Shown in pieces: positions 55,140-64,000 of a DNA stretch of 64,000 bases. The stretch covers positions 124,001 to 188,000 of the forward strand of contig NVUW01000003.1 in NCBI GenBank assembly GCA_002733205.1, in the 5' to 3' direction. The notes under the pieces were generated by a model. The model searched no databases. It was not told the origin of the DNA and saw only the letters and a list, made by a program, of their open reading frames with translations. The position numbers were made by a program, and so were the translations under genes. This stretch comes from Thalassobium sp. (GTDB lineage Bacteria > Pseudomonadota > Gammaproteobacteria > Pseudomonadales > Oceanobacteraceae). Every line of letters begins with the position of its first letter. Positions within the stretch are counted from its first letter, which is position 1.

Positions 55140-58100
55140 CCCGCTCAATCAGCTGCTTTTTGCGCAGCTGCAGCAGGTCGATCTGCCGGCGCTTCTCATC
55201 CGCGCTTAACGCCTGGCTCGCCTTAATCGCCTTAATCCGAGCATTGATCGCGGTCACTTTGCGATTCACCCGGTCCAGCGTCAGGCGGCCATTCAGCAAG
55301 TCACGATTTCCCTTTTCCAGTTCGGCCGCTTCGGCATAGTTGCCTTCCACCTTCAGCTGCTGCACATCGGCATGCAGGCGGGCGGCATCGCGAAGCGATT
55401 CATAAAACAGTGTGGTCTGCTTATCAGATTGAGGGTCGTCCATATTCCGGTAGAACCGGCGGATAGGCTGGTACTCGTACCAATGCCGCGCCGGAGCATC
55501 GTTGTTGCTTAGTGCGCGCTTCAGCACGTCGGTATGCCCTACCATCCAGGCGCCCACCTGACCGAAGTAACCGGAAATAAGGTAGTCGATCTGCACCGGA
55601 CTTAATGCCAGTTTTGAGTCGGGTCCGAAAGTCGCTTCCAGCCCGGTACCCATCATTTCAGCTACCAGCGTGGTGCGGTCATTCACCCGATTCGACGGGC
55701 TTAATCGCTGCTGCCCCATCGTTTCAATGTCGCGACCGGTGAAGCTGTCGCGGTTAGCGTAAATGTCAAACGCAGGCTGCAGCATCTGTGGCACCGGACT
55801 GAAAGCAAAGGTGCTGGTCAGCATGTGACCCAGACGCTCAGCAAACAGATCGCCGGTAGCCTGATCATCAACGGCCTGCTCCAGCAGTCGTTCGGCCAGC
55901 GTGGCAATAGCCCCCACTTCAAACGGTTTCGGAATCAAACCGACGTGTTCGGTACCCGGAATGCGAATCCACCAGTAAGTATCTTTCATCCAATCTTCGG
56001 CTTTCTGGTAATCCTCGTCGTCTTGGTTGCGCAGGTACAGCGCCATAGTGGCCACAGACAGAGCCGCCACCACCGCGCTAAACCGTGCGGCTGCCTGCCG
56101 TTCGGTTACGCTGGCTTCAATACTGCCCACTCCGAGCATTTGCATAACCACTTTCGTGGTCGGCTTCACGCCAGAGCGGTACAGCTTGTCCAACCCCTGC
56201 AGGCGGGCATTCAGGAAAGGCACGACATCAATCAGGAATCGAACCGCAGGCCATGCTCCGGAAGCGCTGAAGTCCATAAGGTCACGCGCTTGGAATGCCG
56301 CGTACAGCTTGCCCTTTCCAGCCGCCTCAGCCTGCTCAAAGGCCGCCATGCGGTTGGCATTCTCAAAGCTGTTGTTCACGTCCTGCCAGCGATCCCATGC
56401 CGCCTGCAGCGGTTTCAGGCCATGGCCAAGCAGCGCTTTCGGATCGCGCAACACCTTGCCGCGGCGCATCTGGCCATCAATCTGGTACCGGATAAATTCA
56501 GCATCTTCCCCGTAGGCATGGCCGAAACTGAACGCCCCGCCAGAGGCCATCAGTCGCGCACGCTGATAGCCTCCGCGATTGCTCAGGCCAAATGATTTCA
56601 GCCCCTGCACCACGTTACCGGCGGCGTTGTATTTCATGTCGGTAACTGAAATGGCGCTGAGCGAATCGCGGATTAAGTTCGCAACAATGAATTGCGGCGT
56701 ACTGGTTGTCAGGTTGGTGAAGGTGCGCTTAAACCAGCGCATTACCTTCATGGCCGTACTGTTCATGCCGGTGGGGTTCAGGCTGGTCAATGCCTGGAAA
56801 ACCAGCGGGTCGGCAACGTCGTACCAAATCTTTTCCCCGTTGCGCAGTACAAAGGTGCTCTGTTTTTTGTCCCGGATCGCTTCGGCTGTCTGCTCCACCA
56901 CGCCCAGCTCCAGAGCATTATCAACCGCCTGAGTAGCCGCCATGTTTTTCAAACTGGCATCCAACAGGTGATGGAAGTTCATAATGGTGTTCTGCAGCAG
57001 ATCGTTCAGATTCTGAGTACCGCCTTTCAGCTTTTTGTATGCCTGCTGGCGACTCAGGCCGCCACCAACACGCGGACCTTGTGCCTGCTCCGCTTCTTCA
57101 TCCAGACGGTAAAACGGAACATAGAACTCATTAGCCCACATTTCCCGGTTTTCGCTGGTGATAATTCCGGCCTTTTCTGCAATAGCCAGCACGTCGTCCC
57201 GGTGCTGCTGAAACTCAGCAAACACTTTTTCATAGGTGGCGTTACGGTCGCGGCCGTCCGTCATGGCGCCGGTGTTCAGGTCTTTCAGCGCGGCGATATC
57301 TTCCGGCGTGAACAGGTTTTCCCGGCCCTCTGCCATCAGCTTTTCACCACGGTTACCGGCAATCCAGCCCATAAAGCGCTCCACCTCAGCGGCGGAACCG
57401 AGCTGGTTCAGCGTGTAAATCAGACCGCTGGTGTCCTTCTTCACGTCGATTACACCGTCAGCATCCAGCATAACGCGGCCAGCATTCATCATTGCGGACA
57501 CGGCACCGCCGGCGGCGTTACTCATGCGGGCCTTCACCCATGCCGACTTGGTAATGTTTTCCTCGCTGGTTACGTTGCCATCCAGCAGCTGTTTATCCAG
57601 CTCCAGCAGCCCGGCGTACCGGTCAACCAAACCCTGACGCACCTTTAACCGCCAGTTGGTCATGGTGTCGCGCACGCGATCTATGGCAGTTTGAGCGGCA
57701 GACTTCGGCCCGATCTTGGAAAGCGCCGCTTTCTGGTCGTCGGTCAGGCTGGCGTCATTGGCCAGCGCGTCAGACAGGCGGAACAACCCTCGAACACCAC
57801 CCCCTTTCTGATTGCGATAATTGACTAAATCCCGATCAATGAGTACCCTTGTTTTTAGGCCTCGTAATTGGCGTACATCCCTGGGCAATCGCAGCCCAGA
57901 CCGTGCGTTCAATTCGGGGCTTTGTTTTTCATCCAGGTAAAGCAAGTCTCCATTCTTCACCCATTTATCAACGGGTGTAATGTGAGAACCTCCCTCCTCG
58001 TAAGCATTAATTGCAAGATGAACATCCAGACCGGCTGCCTGTGCGTTTGGCTTTAGGATAATTCTTACGGGCCTTCCATTGACCACCTCGGGTGCAAAAA

Positions 58101-61100
58101 GAACCAAACTGCCAGGCTGTGTTTGTGATTTAAAAACGGCCGCTGGATTTTCAATCCATTCTGGTAGCTTTTTCCATTGCTCAGCAGTCATTCCCGGATG
58201 CTTGATCTGACCGGATTCTTTCTTTCCAACCGCGGACTCAACCAAGTGCAGCGGCTTGTCGTCGAAACCTAACAGAGCCAGAATGTCCGCCCCATCAAGA
58301 ATGCGCACCCCTTGGCGGCTGGCAGGACTGCCACTAAACAAAGCATCAATCCTGTTCTCGAATCGCTTTTGTGTTTCGTCGCTTTGTTTCATTACAAAAC
58401 CACGACTTGCAACCACTCCCCGCGTCCCTTCTTGCTGCAGGTGCAGTTTACTTTTCGCAATCAGCGCCAGCGTATCGGTATCATTCCAGCCAATGCCGGG
58501 GTATATCTTGCGGATAAGGTCGCGCAGCGCGGCCACCACCCGGCGCACCAGCCCCATCTGCTTTCCTTCCTCAGCAACGTGGGCGATGTACTCCAGCACG
58601 GCGTCACGACGATCCCGAACCTTGCTTAGATCAAGGTTGTAGCGCTGGATTTTCTTCATCAGCAGCTTTTTGCCAATGCGCTGGTAAATGTCGTCCAGCA
58701 CCTGATCCAGCGCCTTGCCGCCGTTTTCCCGCTGCGCTTCGATGAAGTTAATCACTGCACCATGCCCCAAAGCTTCATGCAGCGCCGCACGAACGGCAGC
58801 AGCACGGGATGTTAAGTGGCTGGCAATCAGATAGGTGCGGCCAGTGACCGTGTTGTAAAAACCTTCAAATTCGACTTCATTGAAAGCGCTGCCCAAGTCA
58901 GCCTTCACGCTTTCCGGCAGGTCGTGCTTGGTTTCCACCACCTCGATTTTTACGCCGAGGTCATCCTCAACGCCGGCAATCCACTTCCGCACATAATCTG
59001 CCATTGGAGGAGTATCGGAACGGTCAACCGGATTGCTCGGGCCTTTATCTTTTGCTATCTGCGCCATTTCTTTCAGGCGGTCGGCTATAGCTTTTTGAAG
59101 GCCCGGATCGTTGTCGCGCGGCAGGGAAAATAAAACCTCTGACGATTCTCCGGATGCCATCTCGGTATTGGTTTCGCCGCCACCGCTTTCTGGCTTGTCG
59201 ATGATCAGAACCTTGGTGCTTACCCCGGTAGGGTTCAGCGATGATTTGAATGCCCCTTCCGGCAGGGCTTGTTCGTCTGCAGCAATGGCGTTCAGGAAAT
59301 TACGGAACGCCTTGTTTTTGCTATCCGAACGATCACCGGCCATGCTGCTGACGATTGCCACAATGCGCCCGCCGGGTTTAAGCATTGAATAGGCATGGGT
59401 AACGTGGTCAATATCCTGATTCTTGCTGAACGGAGGATTCATCACAATACGGTCGTATTTCTCGTCTGCTGGCAGCTCTAAAAAGTCGTTACCGATCAGG
59501 TTGTGGCCTTTCTCCTGCAGGATTTCCCGCAACTGACCGGCCATTTCCACCACATCCACATTGCCGCCGGCGCCTTTAATGGAATCCGCAAGCATCCCGT
59601 TACCGGCTGACGGCTCCAGCACGGCCATGCCCGGCTGAATGTCAGCCAGCTCAACCACTTCAGCGGCGGTGTCATTCGGGGTTGGGAAAAAATCATTGAA
59701 GGCTTTCCGGTTGCTCAGCACGGTGCGCTTCAGTGCCTGTTCCATATCATCCAGGCGGTTGTTTTTCTTCGGACGATCAATGCTGTTTTTCAGGTTAATG
59801 TATTCAACCAGCGCAGCGCGCAGCACCGGCAAGCTGGTAATACCCATACGTTCCAATCGCTTGCGCTGATTTGAAACATCCGTATAGGTCATGTGGCTTT
59901 CGCCATGCTTGCTGGCGAAGTTCATAATCCGCTCGCGCACACGGTCATTCAGAGCGATGCGCTTATCATCACCGGCACCGCGAATCAGCGTGCGTAAAGA
60001 TGCAGCAGCCTGCTTATGGCCTTTCACCTTTTCCATGTCGCGGGCAATGTACTCCAGGCTATCGGCATACATGAAATCCAAAGGCATTTGGGCGCCAGAT
60101 ACCATTTGCTCCGGTGTAACATCGGCCTTAAAGAATCGGTTTCCGTTATTGTCTCGGTCGGTTAAGTCGGCCGACGCATTGTGAACCAGCCCGCGCGTAT
60201 ATCGAGCCAGCAATTCGGCTTGTACTTTCTCAGTCATCCGACTGAGTAGAGGCGCTTCGCCATTTACTACGCGCCGCATAACTTCGGCAGTAACGGCTGC
60301 GCCTTCTGCTTTGGCCACTGCACTGGCAGCCATATCAGCCTGGCGGATTGTATTAGCGCGGCGGGTTGTATTCAGCTCCGCCTCTGCAGCCTCTTTCATA
60401 CGGTCGGCCATTTGCTGCAGTCGGGCAGCCGCCCGGGCTTTCTTTTCACCCAGGCGCTGCGCCACCTGCTCTGTCAGGTCAATATCCTTACCGTTCAGCC
60501 ATTCGCGGAATTGCTGGGCTGTTTCAACGCTGGGAAAATAAAAGTTACCCTTCCAGTAACCGCCCTTCATGCGGCGGGCAAAGGCGGCAGCCTCTTTGAA
60601 TTTGTCGGTACCCAGCCGGTCGATTACCTTCACATTAAAAATGGTTTCGCCGGTTTTCGAGTTTTGGCCTTCTTCCGGCTCGCCGGTTTTAATTTCACCC
60701 TCTGTTTCCAATCCCTTTTTTACCGCCTGCACTGGCTTTTCTTCCAGAGCCTTTTCGGCGGTCAGGCGGTCATAAGTTGCGCGCTGCTCGACGCTCAGCG
60801 AATCAATCCCTTTTACCTGAATCAGTCGGCGGTAATCTTCCAGCGTCTGCGGATTTTTCAGGCGCTCCATGTAGTCTTGATGGGCCTTGATTTTTTCGTC
60901 TATCAAGGCTTTGCGGTCAGCAGCATAGGCTGAAATGTCGGCATCGCTCAGGGATTTAATATGTTCCTGGGTAATCGCCTCAACATTATCGCCATGACTC
61001 CAGGTAACAACGCCGGAGTTGTTGCCTATAAACCGGAAGCTCTGCACTATCCCGCTGTAAGCCATCCGCACCAGCTGGTCTTTTTGGGTATCGGAATACA

Positions 61101-64000
61101 CATAGCCGCGAACATGATCCACAAGCTCGGCTTTTTTCAGTTTGGCCAGGGCTGCTTTGGTGGCGTCAGGGTCGGCAACCACCGATTCAAACACCTGCAG
61201 AACCTCACTGGCCGGCACGGCATCGCCACCATTCAGGCGGCGCATCAGAGCATTAACGGCTTCGTGTGGCGGCAGGTTATCAGGCAGTGCAACGGGCGTT
61301 GCCGATTCGGCTGGAATGTCTGCGCGCGCGCGCTCGATGGCGGCAAGGTAGGCGTTATCGTCGCCCTTAAACACAATGGATTTCAGGTTAAAAGTATTGC
61401 TGGTCAGCTCCCCCGTTGGCGCATCAACAATGACAGATACAGGGTTGCCATCGCGGCCTTTGGTCACTCGCTTAACCTGATAGTCGCCGAACTTCCATTC
61501 ATCGCCTGGCTTAAACTGGATAGCCTTCTTCATAAGCTCAGTTTCTGACTGCTCTCGCTTCTGCTGCTTTTCATCCAGCTGCTTTTTCAGCTCGGCGCGC
61601 TCCGCTTCAATTTCTTCCGGAGTTCTTGCGGCCAATACCTTATTGCGGATTTCTGACTGTCTGGATTTTACCCATGAAGAAAATGAATCCTGGGCGCGGT
61701 CAAAGGCATTGCCTCTGGCAGAGGCTTGCTTGCCGTTAAACTTATTTCGGCCAGCAATGAAACTTGACGCTACGCCTTCCCGCGCAGCCAATACGGCAGC
61801 ATCACGCTTCAGGTATTCATTGGCAAAATCAACGATTTCAGAATCCAGAACCGTTTTCTGCTGGTCGCTTTTTGTGATTACCTGCAGGTCTTTTTGCGTA
61901 TTCAGAATGGTGTTTGCAAAATCATCACGGTGCATTTTTGCAGGCACGCCCGGGGAGCGAACGGAATGCGAGTAAGCCTGAGTGGCTTTCTTCACGTCGT
62001 AGGCTGATTCCAGGCTTTCACGGTTTATGTCGTCGATGGTAAGCGGCTTAGCTTGCTTATCAGATTCAGGCTTTTTTGATTCGCTACCAGTCTTGTCTGC
62101 CGCTTTTGATAATCCAGCATCGATCGGTTTTTCAGTGTCGCCGGTAGCAATCCAGTCCTTAAACTGCTGCATGGTCAGCTCGTTCACCGGACCGACCTTC
62201 CAGCCTTTTTCGTAGTTCTCTTTGTAGCCGGTAATGGCCTTAGCCTTATCGGTGAAACCAAGCATTATTTTATGCTCATCAAATGAGCCGTCAGCATTCA
62301 CCTGGTCAACGATAAAGACTTTTTCGCTTTCGGGATTTTTGCCAAGATAAACGTCGATGTGCTCACCATCGGCACCTTCGGTTTTTTTCAGATAGCCATA
62401 GTGGTGAGCCATGGTTACCGACCACGCCTTACCATCCGGATCGGTGCCTGAGCGCTGAGAGCCACGCGGATTTTCGATAGCGATATCCAGCCCTTGAACG
62501 GTAACGTGGCCCTTCTCGTAGTTGCCCGCCTCGATCTGCGCAGCCGTTGGCTCTGGCTTATCATTCAGCGGCGACGTTGCGGCCTCGTTTGCGGCCGCAT
62601 CAATCTCGCCTGAAAGGTCGTCATTCATATCCAGCGCACCGGTGCGCGGCGGCTCTGCCATATTGCCGTTGGTAGCCGTGGCGGCACCTTCAGGAATACG
62701 CCGCAGCTCATAACCGCCGCCTACCTTGGCGATTTCATAGTCTGGGTGTTTCTTCAAAGCGATACGGGCAGAGCCGATATTCTTAAACGGGTTACCGGCA
62801 GAATTGCGGATTGCTGACGGGCCTTGGTATTCCTCGCCAAACCGCTCACGGTAGTAACGCTGCAATTTGGCGCGCTCTTCGGCATTCCGGCGCGAACCTT
62901 CACTGGCAACGGCCGCGCCAGTGCGGCGCCCACCATTGCCGTTAAATTCGCGCTGCCCGACTTTTCTCAAGCTCTCACTATCAGCATCCAACTTCTTAAT
63001 GGTGCGCTCAATTTCTTCTCGACCCATCTCACTAAAGCGGGAATCCATGCTTTCGTATTCTTCACGATCGGCGTTCAGATTGCGCTGATCACGGGTCAGC
63101 AGCTCGTCAGGCTTGGCCTTCTGATAGGCTTCGGTGGCGTTTTTTACGGCGCCCTCTTTGCTATTGGCATACTTCCATGAGCCGCCCGGGTAAAACTTGT
63201 ATTGCCAGCGGTCGCGGTACTCGCGCAGCAGTTCTACTTCAGTTAAGCGGGCCTCAGAAACAGAAACCCCGGCAGCGGCCGGGGTTTCTTCATCAATATT
63301 TTTTTCAGAAGCTCTTCCAGCATCTGGAGGCTCTACGCTTTTTTCGGCTCCTGATTTTCGCTTTCCGGAACCGGCTGATTTTTCCGCTTCGGCGGATTCT
63401 TCTTCCAGCGCTCCACCTGCTGCAAAGCCTTCAATACTTGCGGGTGTAATTTCATTTCCGTTGCTCGCTCGTTCAGTTAGTTCTTCGATAATCATGCCAA
63501 GAGCTATCGGATCATGCCCGTATTCTTGCGCTGCTTTGACCAATACTTGATCTGACACTCCGGCATTTTTCGCATTTTGCATGATTTCAGCCAGAGCGCG
63601 GCCCATAGAATCCAGGGCATCATCGTCGAAAGATTCCTCCAGAATTTCAGGCTCAAGAATATCCGACAGCTCAACTTGTTTTGCACCTACGGATCTTGCC
63701 AGCGGCGTATCTGCATCAACAAATCCAGCTTCCTGCGCTGTCATCTGGCCGCGCATAACCTTTCTGAATTTAAGCACATTTTCGCGCTCAGGCTTCAGAT
63801 AGTCGCGTGCATAGTCGTTACGTTCGTCTGTGAACACATCAAGCAGATAGCGAACCGCACGCGCCTGCCCTTTGCCAAGATCCTTCCCTGCAAGTGAGCG
63901 CCGGACCGCTATCTGAAGCCCTTGTACGCCGAGACGCTTCACATTATCGGGTGCGTTTTGGAACCAATCTGGGTTAAGTGATTTTGTACGGCCTGTAACG
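55108..64000 (-). CDS. Giant polyvalent protein of a phage or conjugative element, N-terminus outside window
   Basis: At least 2963 codons; the frame is still open at the right edge (past GTG 63942), so the true start lies beyond. Counting from 63942: an inorganic-pyrophosphatase-like module (about 470-600, RGSQRSGTDPDGKAWSV, EHIDVYLGKN), a module with YWKGNFYFPSVETAQQF (about 1130), an adenine methyltransferase (VLEPSAGNGMLADSI about 1440, catalytic NPPF about 1502), a HEALGH metallopeptidase-like motif (about 1722), a MuF-C-like region (about 1900-2040), then polyvalent-protein-associated helical regions including TPQFIVANLIRDSLS (about 2415) and a hydrophobic segment near 2620. Such proteins are thought to be injected with DNA and to block host defences on entry. 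Confidence 0.85.
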   Translation of the reverse strand, partial: VTGRTKSLNPDWFQNAPDNVKRLGVQGLQIAVRRSLAGKDLGKGQARAVRYLLDVFTDERNDYARDYLKPERENVLKFRKVMRGQMTAQEAGFVDADTPLARSVGAKQVELSDILEPEILEESFDDDALDSMGRALAEIMQNAKNAGVSDQVLVKAAQEYGHDPIALGMIIEELTERASNGNEITPASIEGFAAGGALEEESAEAEKSAGSGKRKSGAEKSVEPPDAGRASEKNIDEETPAAAGVSVSEARLTEVELLREYRDRWQYKFYPGGSWKYANSKEGAVKNATEAYQKAKPDELLTRDQRNLNADREEYESMDSRFSEMGREEIERTIKKLDADSESLRKVGQREFNGNGGRRTGAAVASEGSRRNAEERAKLQRYYRERFGEEYQGPSAIRNSAGNPFKNIGSARIALKKHPDYEIAKVGGGYELRRIPEGAATATNGNMAEPPRTGALDMNDDLSGEIDAAANEAATSPLNDKPEPTAAQIEAGNYEKGHVTVQGLDIAIENPRGSQRSGTDPDGKAWSVTMAHHYGYLKKTEGADGEHIDVYLGKNPESEKVFIVDQVNADGSFDEHKIMLGFTDKAKAITGYKENYEKGWKVGPVNELTMQQFKDWIATGDTEKPIDAGLSKAADKTGSESKKPESDKQAKPLTIDDINRESLESAYDVKKATQAYSHSVRSPGVPAKMHRDDFANTILNTQKDLQVITKSDQQKTVLDSEIVDFANEYLKRDAAVLAAREGVASSFIAGRNKFNGKQASARGNAFDRAQDSFSSWVKSRQSEIRNKVLAARTPEEIEAERAELKKQLDEKQQKREQSETELMKKAIQFKPGDEWKFGDYQVKRVTKGRDGNPVSVIVDAPTGELTSNTFNLKSIVFKGDDNAYLAAIERARADIPAESATPVALPDNLPPHEAVNALMRRLNGGDAVPASEVLQVFESVVADPDATKAALAKLKKAELVDHVRGYVYSDTQKDQLVRMAYSGIVQSFRFIGNNSGVVTWSHGDNVEAITQEHIKSLSDADISAYAADRKALIDEKIKAHQDYMERLKNPQTLEDYRRLIQVKGIDSLSVEQRATYDRLTAEKALEEKPVQAVKKGLETEGEIKTGEPEEGQNSKTGETIFNVKVIDRLGTDKFKEAAAFARRMKGGYWKGNFYFPSVETAQQFREWLNGKDIDLTEQVAQRLGEKKARAAARLQQMADRMKEAAEAELNTTRRANTIRQADMAASAVAKAEGAAVTAEVMRRVVNGEAPLLSRMTEKVQAELLARYTRGLVHNASADLTDRDNNGNRFFKADVTPEQMVSGAQMPLDFMYADSLEYIARDMEKVKGHKQAAASLRTLIRGAGDDKRIALNDRVRERIMNFASKHGESHMTYTDVSNQRKRLERMGITSLPVLRAALVEYINLKNSIDRPKKNNRLDDMEQALKRTVLSNRKAFNDFFPTPNDTAAEVVELADIQPGMAVLEPSAGNGMLADSIKGAGGNVDVVEMAGQLREILQEKGHNLIGNDFLELPADEKYDRIVMNPPFSKNQDIDHVTHAYSMLKPGGRIVAIVSSMAGDRSDSKNKAFRNFLNAIAADEQALPEGAFKSSLNPTGVSTKVLIIDKPESGGGETNTEMASGESSEVLFSLPRDNDPGLQKAIADRLKEMAQIAKDKGPSNPVDRSDTPPMADYVRKWIAGVEDDLGVKIEVVETKHDLPESVKADLGSAFNEVEFEGFYNTVTGRTYLIASHLTSRAAAVRAALHEALGHGAVINFIEAQRENGGKALDQVLDDIYQRIGKKLLMKKIQRYNLDLSKVRDRRDAVLEYIAHVAEEGKQMGLVRRVVAALRDLIRKIYPGIGWNDTDTLALIAKSKLHLQQEGTRGVVASRGFVMKQSDETQKRFENRIDALFSGSPASRQGVRILDGADILALLGFDDKPLHLVESAVGKKESGQIKHPGMTAEQWKKLPEWIENPAAVFKSQTQPGSLVLFAPEVVNGRPVRIILKPNAQAAGLDVHLAINAYEEGGSHITPVDKWVKNGDLLYLDEKQSPELNARSGLRLPRDVRQLRGLKTRVLIDRDLVNYRNQKGGGVRGLFRLSDALANDASLTDDQKAALSKIGPKSAAQTAIDRVRDTMTNWRLKVRQGLVDRYAGLLELDKQLLDGNVTSEENITKSAWVKARMSNAAGGAVSAMMNAGRVMLDADGVIDVKKDTSGLIYTLNQLGSAAEVERFMGWIAGNRGEKLMAEGRENLFTPEDIAALKDLNTGAMTDGRDRNATYEKVFAEFQQHRDDVLAIAEKAGIITSENREMWANEFYVPFYRLDEEAEQAQGPRVGGGLSRQQAYKKLKGGTQNLNDLLQNTIMNFHHLLDASLKNMAATQAVDNALELGVVEQTAEAIRDKKQSTFVLRNGEKIWYDVADPLVFQALTSLNPTGMNSTAMKVMRWFKRTFTNLTTSTPQFIVANLIRDSLSAISVTDMKYNAAGNVVQGLKSFGLSNRGGYQRARLMASGGAFSFGHAYGEDAEFIRYQIDGQMRRGKVLRDPKALLGHGLKPLQAAWDRWQDVNNSFENANRMAAFEQAEAAGKGKLYAAFQARDLMDFSASGAWPAVRFLIDVVPFLNARLQGLDKLYRSGVKPTTKVVMQMLGVGSIEASVTERQAAARFSAVVAALSVATMALYLRNQDDEDYQKAEDWMKDTYWWIRIPGTEHVGLIPKPFEVGAIATLAERLLEQAVDDQATGDLFAERLGHMLTSTFAFSPVPQMLQPAFDIYANRDSFTGRDIETMGQQRLSPSNRVNDRTTLVAEMMGTGLEATFGPDSKLALSPVQIDYLISGYFGQVGAWMVGHTDVLKRALSNNDAPARHWYEYQPIRRFYRNMDDPQSDKQTTLFYESLRDAARLHADVQQLKVEGNYAEAAELEKGNRDLLNGRLTLDRVNRKVTAINARIKAIKASQALSADEKRRQIDLLQLRKKQLIERVMPVVEKSQQ

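Noticed and set aside
54864-55148. 94-codon minus-strand frame across the small membrane protein
   Set aside because: Arg/Asn/Gly-rich composition, overlaps the giant gene's end, and is antisense to a more plausible hydrophobic protein.

Overview
The window is chromosomal DNA from a gammaproteobacterium. Housekeeping genes lie in the usual gammaproteobacterial orders: purE-purK with a DUF2058 (YaiL-like) gene, and thrS-infC-rpmI-rplT-pheS-pheT-ihfA-merR-tRNA-Pro. Gene content and base use suggest a marine, Oceanospirillales-like bacterium; that placement is inference.

Layout. 1-4.5 kb: a truncated PAS histidine kinase, a 69-bp tandem repeat array ending in the purE promoter, purE, purK and a DUF2058 gene. 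4.5-7.2 kb: a duplicated intergenic repeat, a small unknown gene, a ClbS/DfsB-like gene and an APC amino-acid permease. 7.4-11.7 kb: a four-gene tripartite ABC exporter (membrane fusion protein, ATPase, two FtsX-type permeases). 12.0-41.2 kb: a large accessory island that looks like layered genome defence. 41.4-49.1 kb: tRNA-Pro and the translation cluster on the minus strand. 49.2-52.4 kb: an AraC-type regulator divergent from a fatty acid hydroxylase/sterol desaturase-like gene, then a PAS-GGEDEF diguanylate cyclase. 52.6-64 kb: tRNA-Val followed by the left end of an integrated phage-like or conjugative element, dominated by a giant polyvalent protein that runs off the right edge.

The island is the most interesting part. 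On the plus strand seven tightly coupled genes (12070-24372) encode a von Willebrand A protein, a PP2C phosphatase and a Ser/Thr kinase with zinc ribbon (the TerY-P triad), an SF1 Dna2/Upf1-like helicase, a winged-helix protein ending in a HEPN-like RNxxxH motif, a coiled-coil McrB-like AAA+ GTPase/ATPase and a DUF2357/McrC-like protein with zinc ribbon. Converging on it from the minus strand are three overlapping dynamin-like GTPase genes, preceded by a zinc-ribbon protein, a caspase-like protein, a 5'-nucleotidase, two small genes (one a decayed AAA/OLD ATPase start) and a complete type I restriction-modification locus (hsdR-hsdM-hsdS). Upstream of hsdR lies a sigma-54 activator with an RtcR-like CARF domain. 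Sequences matching sigma-54 promoters (GG-N10-GC) sit about 30 to 47 bases ahead of both hsdR and the vWA gene, with near-identical predicted 20-base leaders; a weaker one precedes the dynamins. I infer that a ligand-sensing CARF regulator switches on the whole island as an inducible stress or anti-phage regulon.

Other points of note are a tRNA-Thr anticodon-arm mimic in the thrS leader, an AUC start codon for infC, and a purE promoter that appears to have been amplified into a tandem array.
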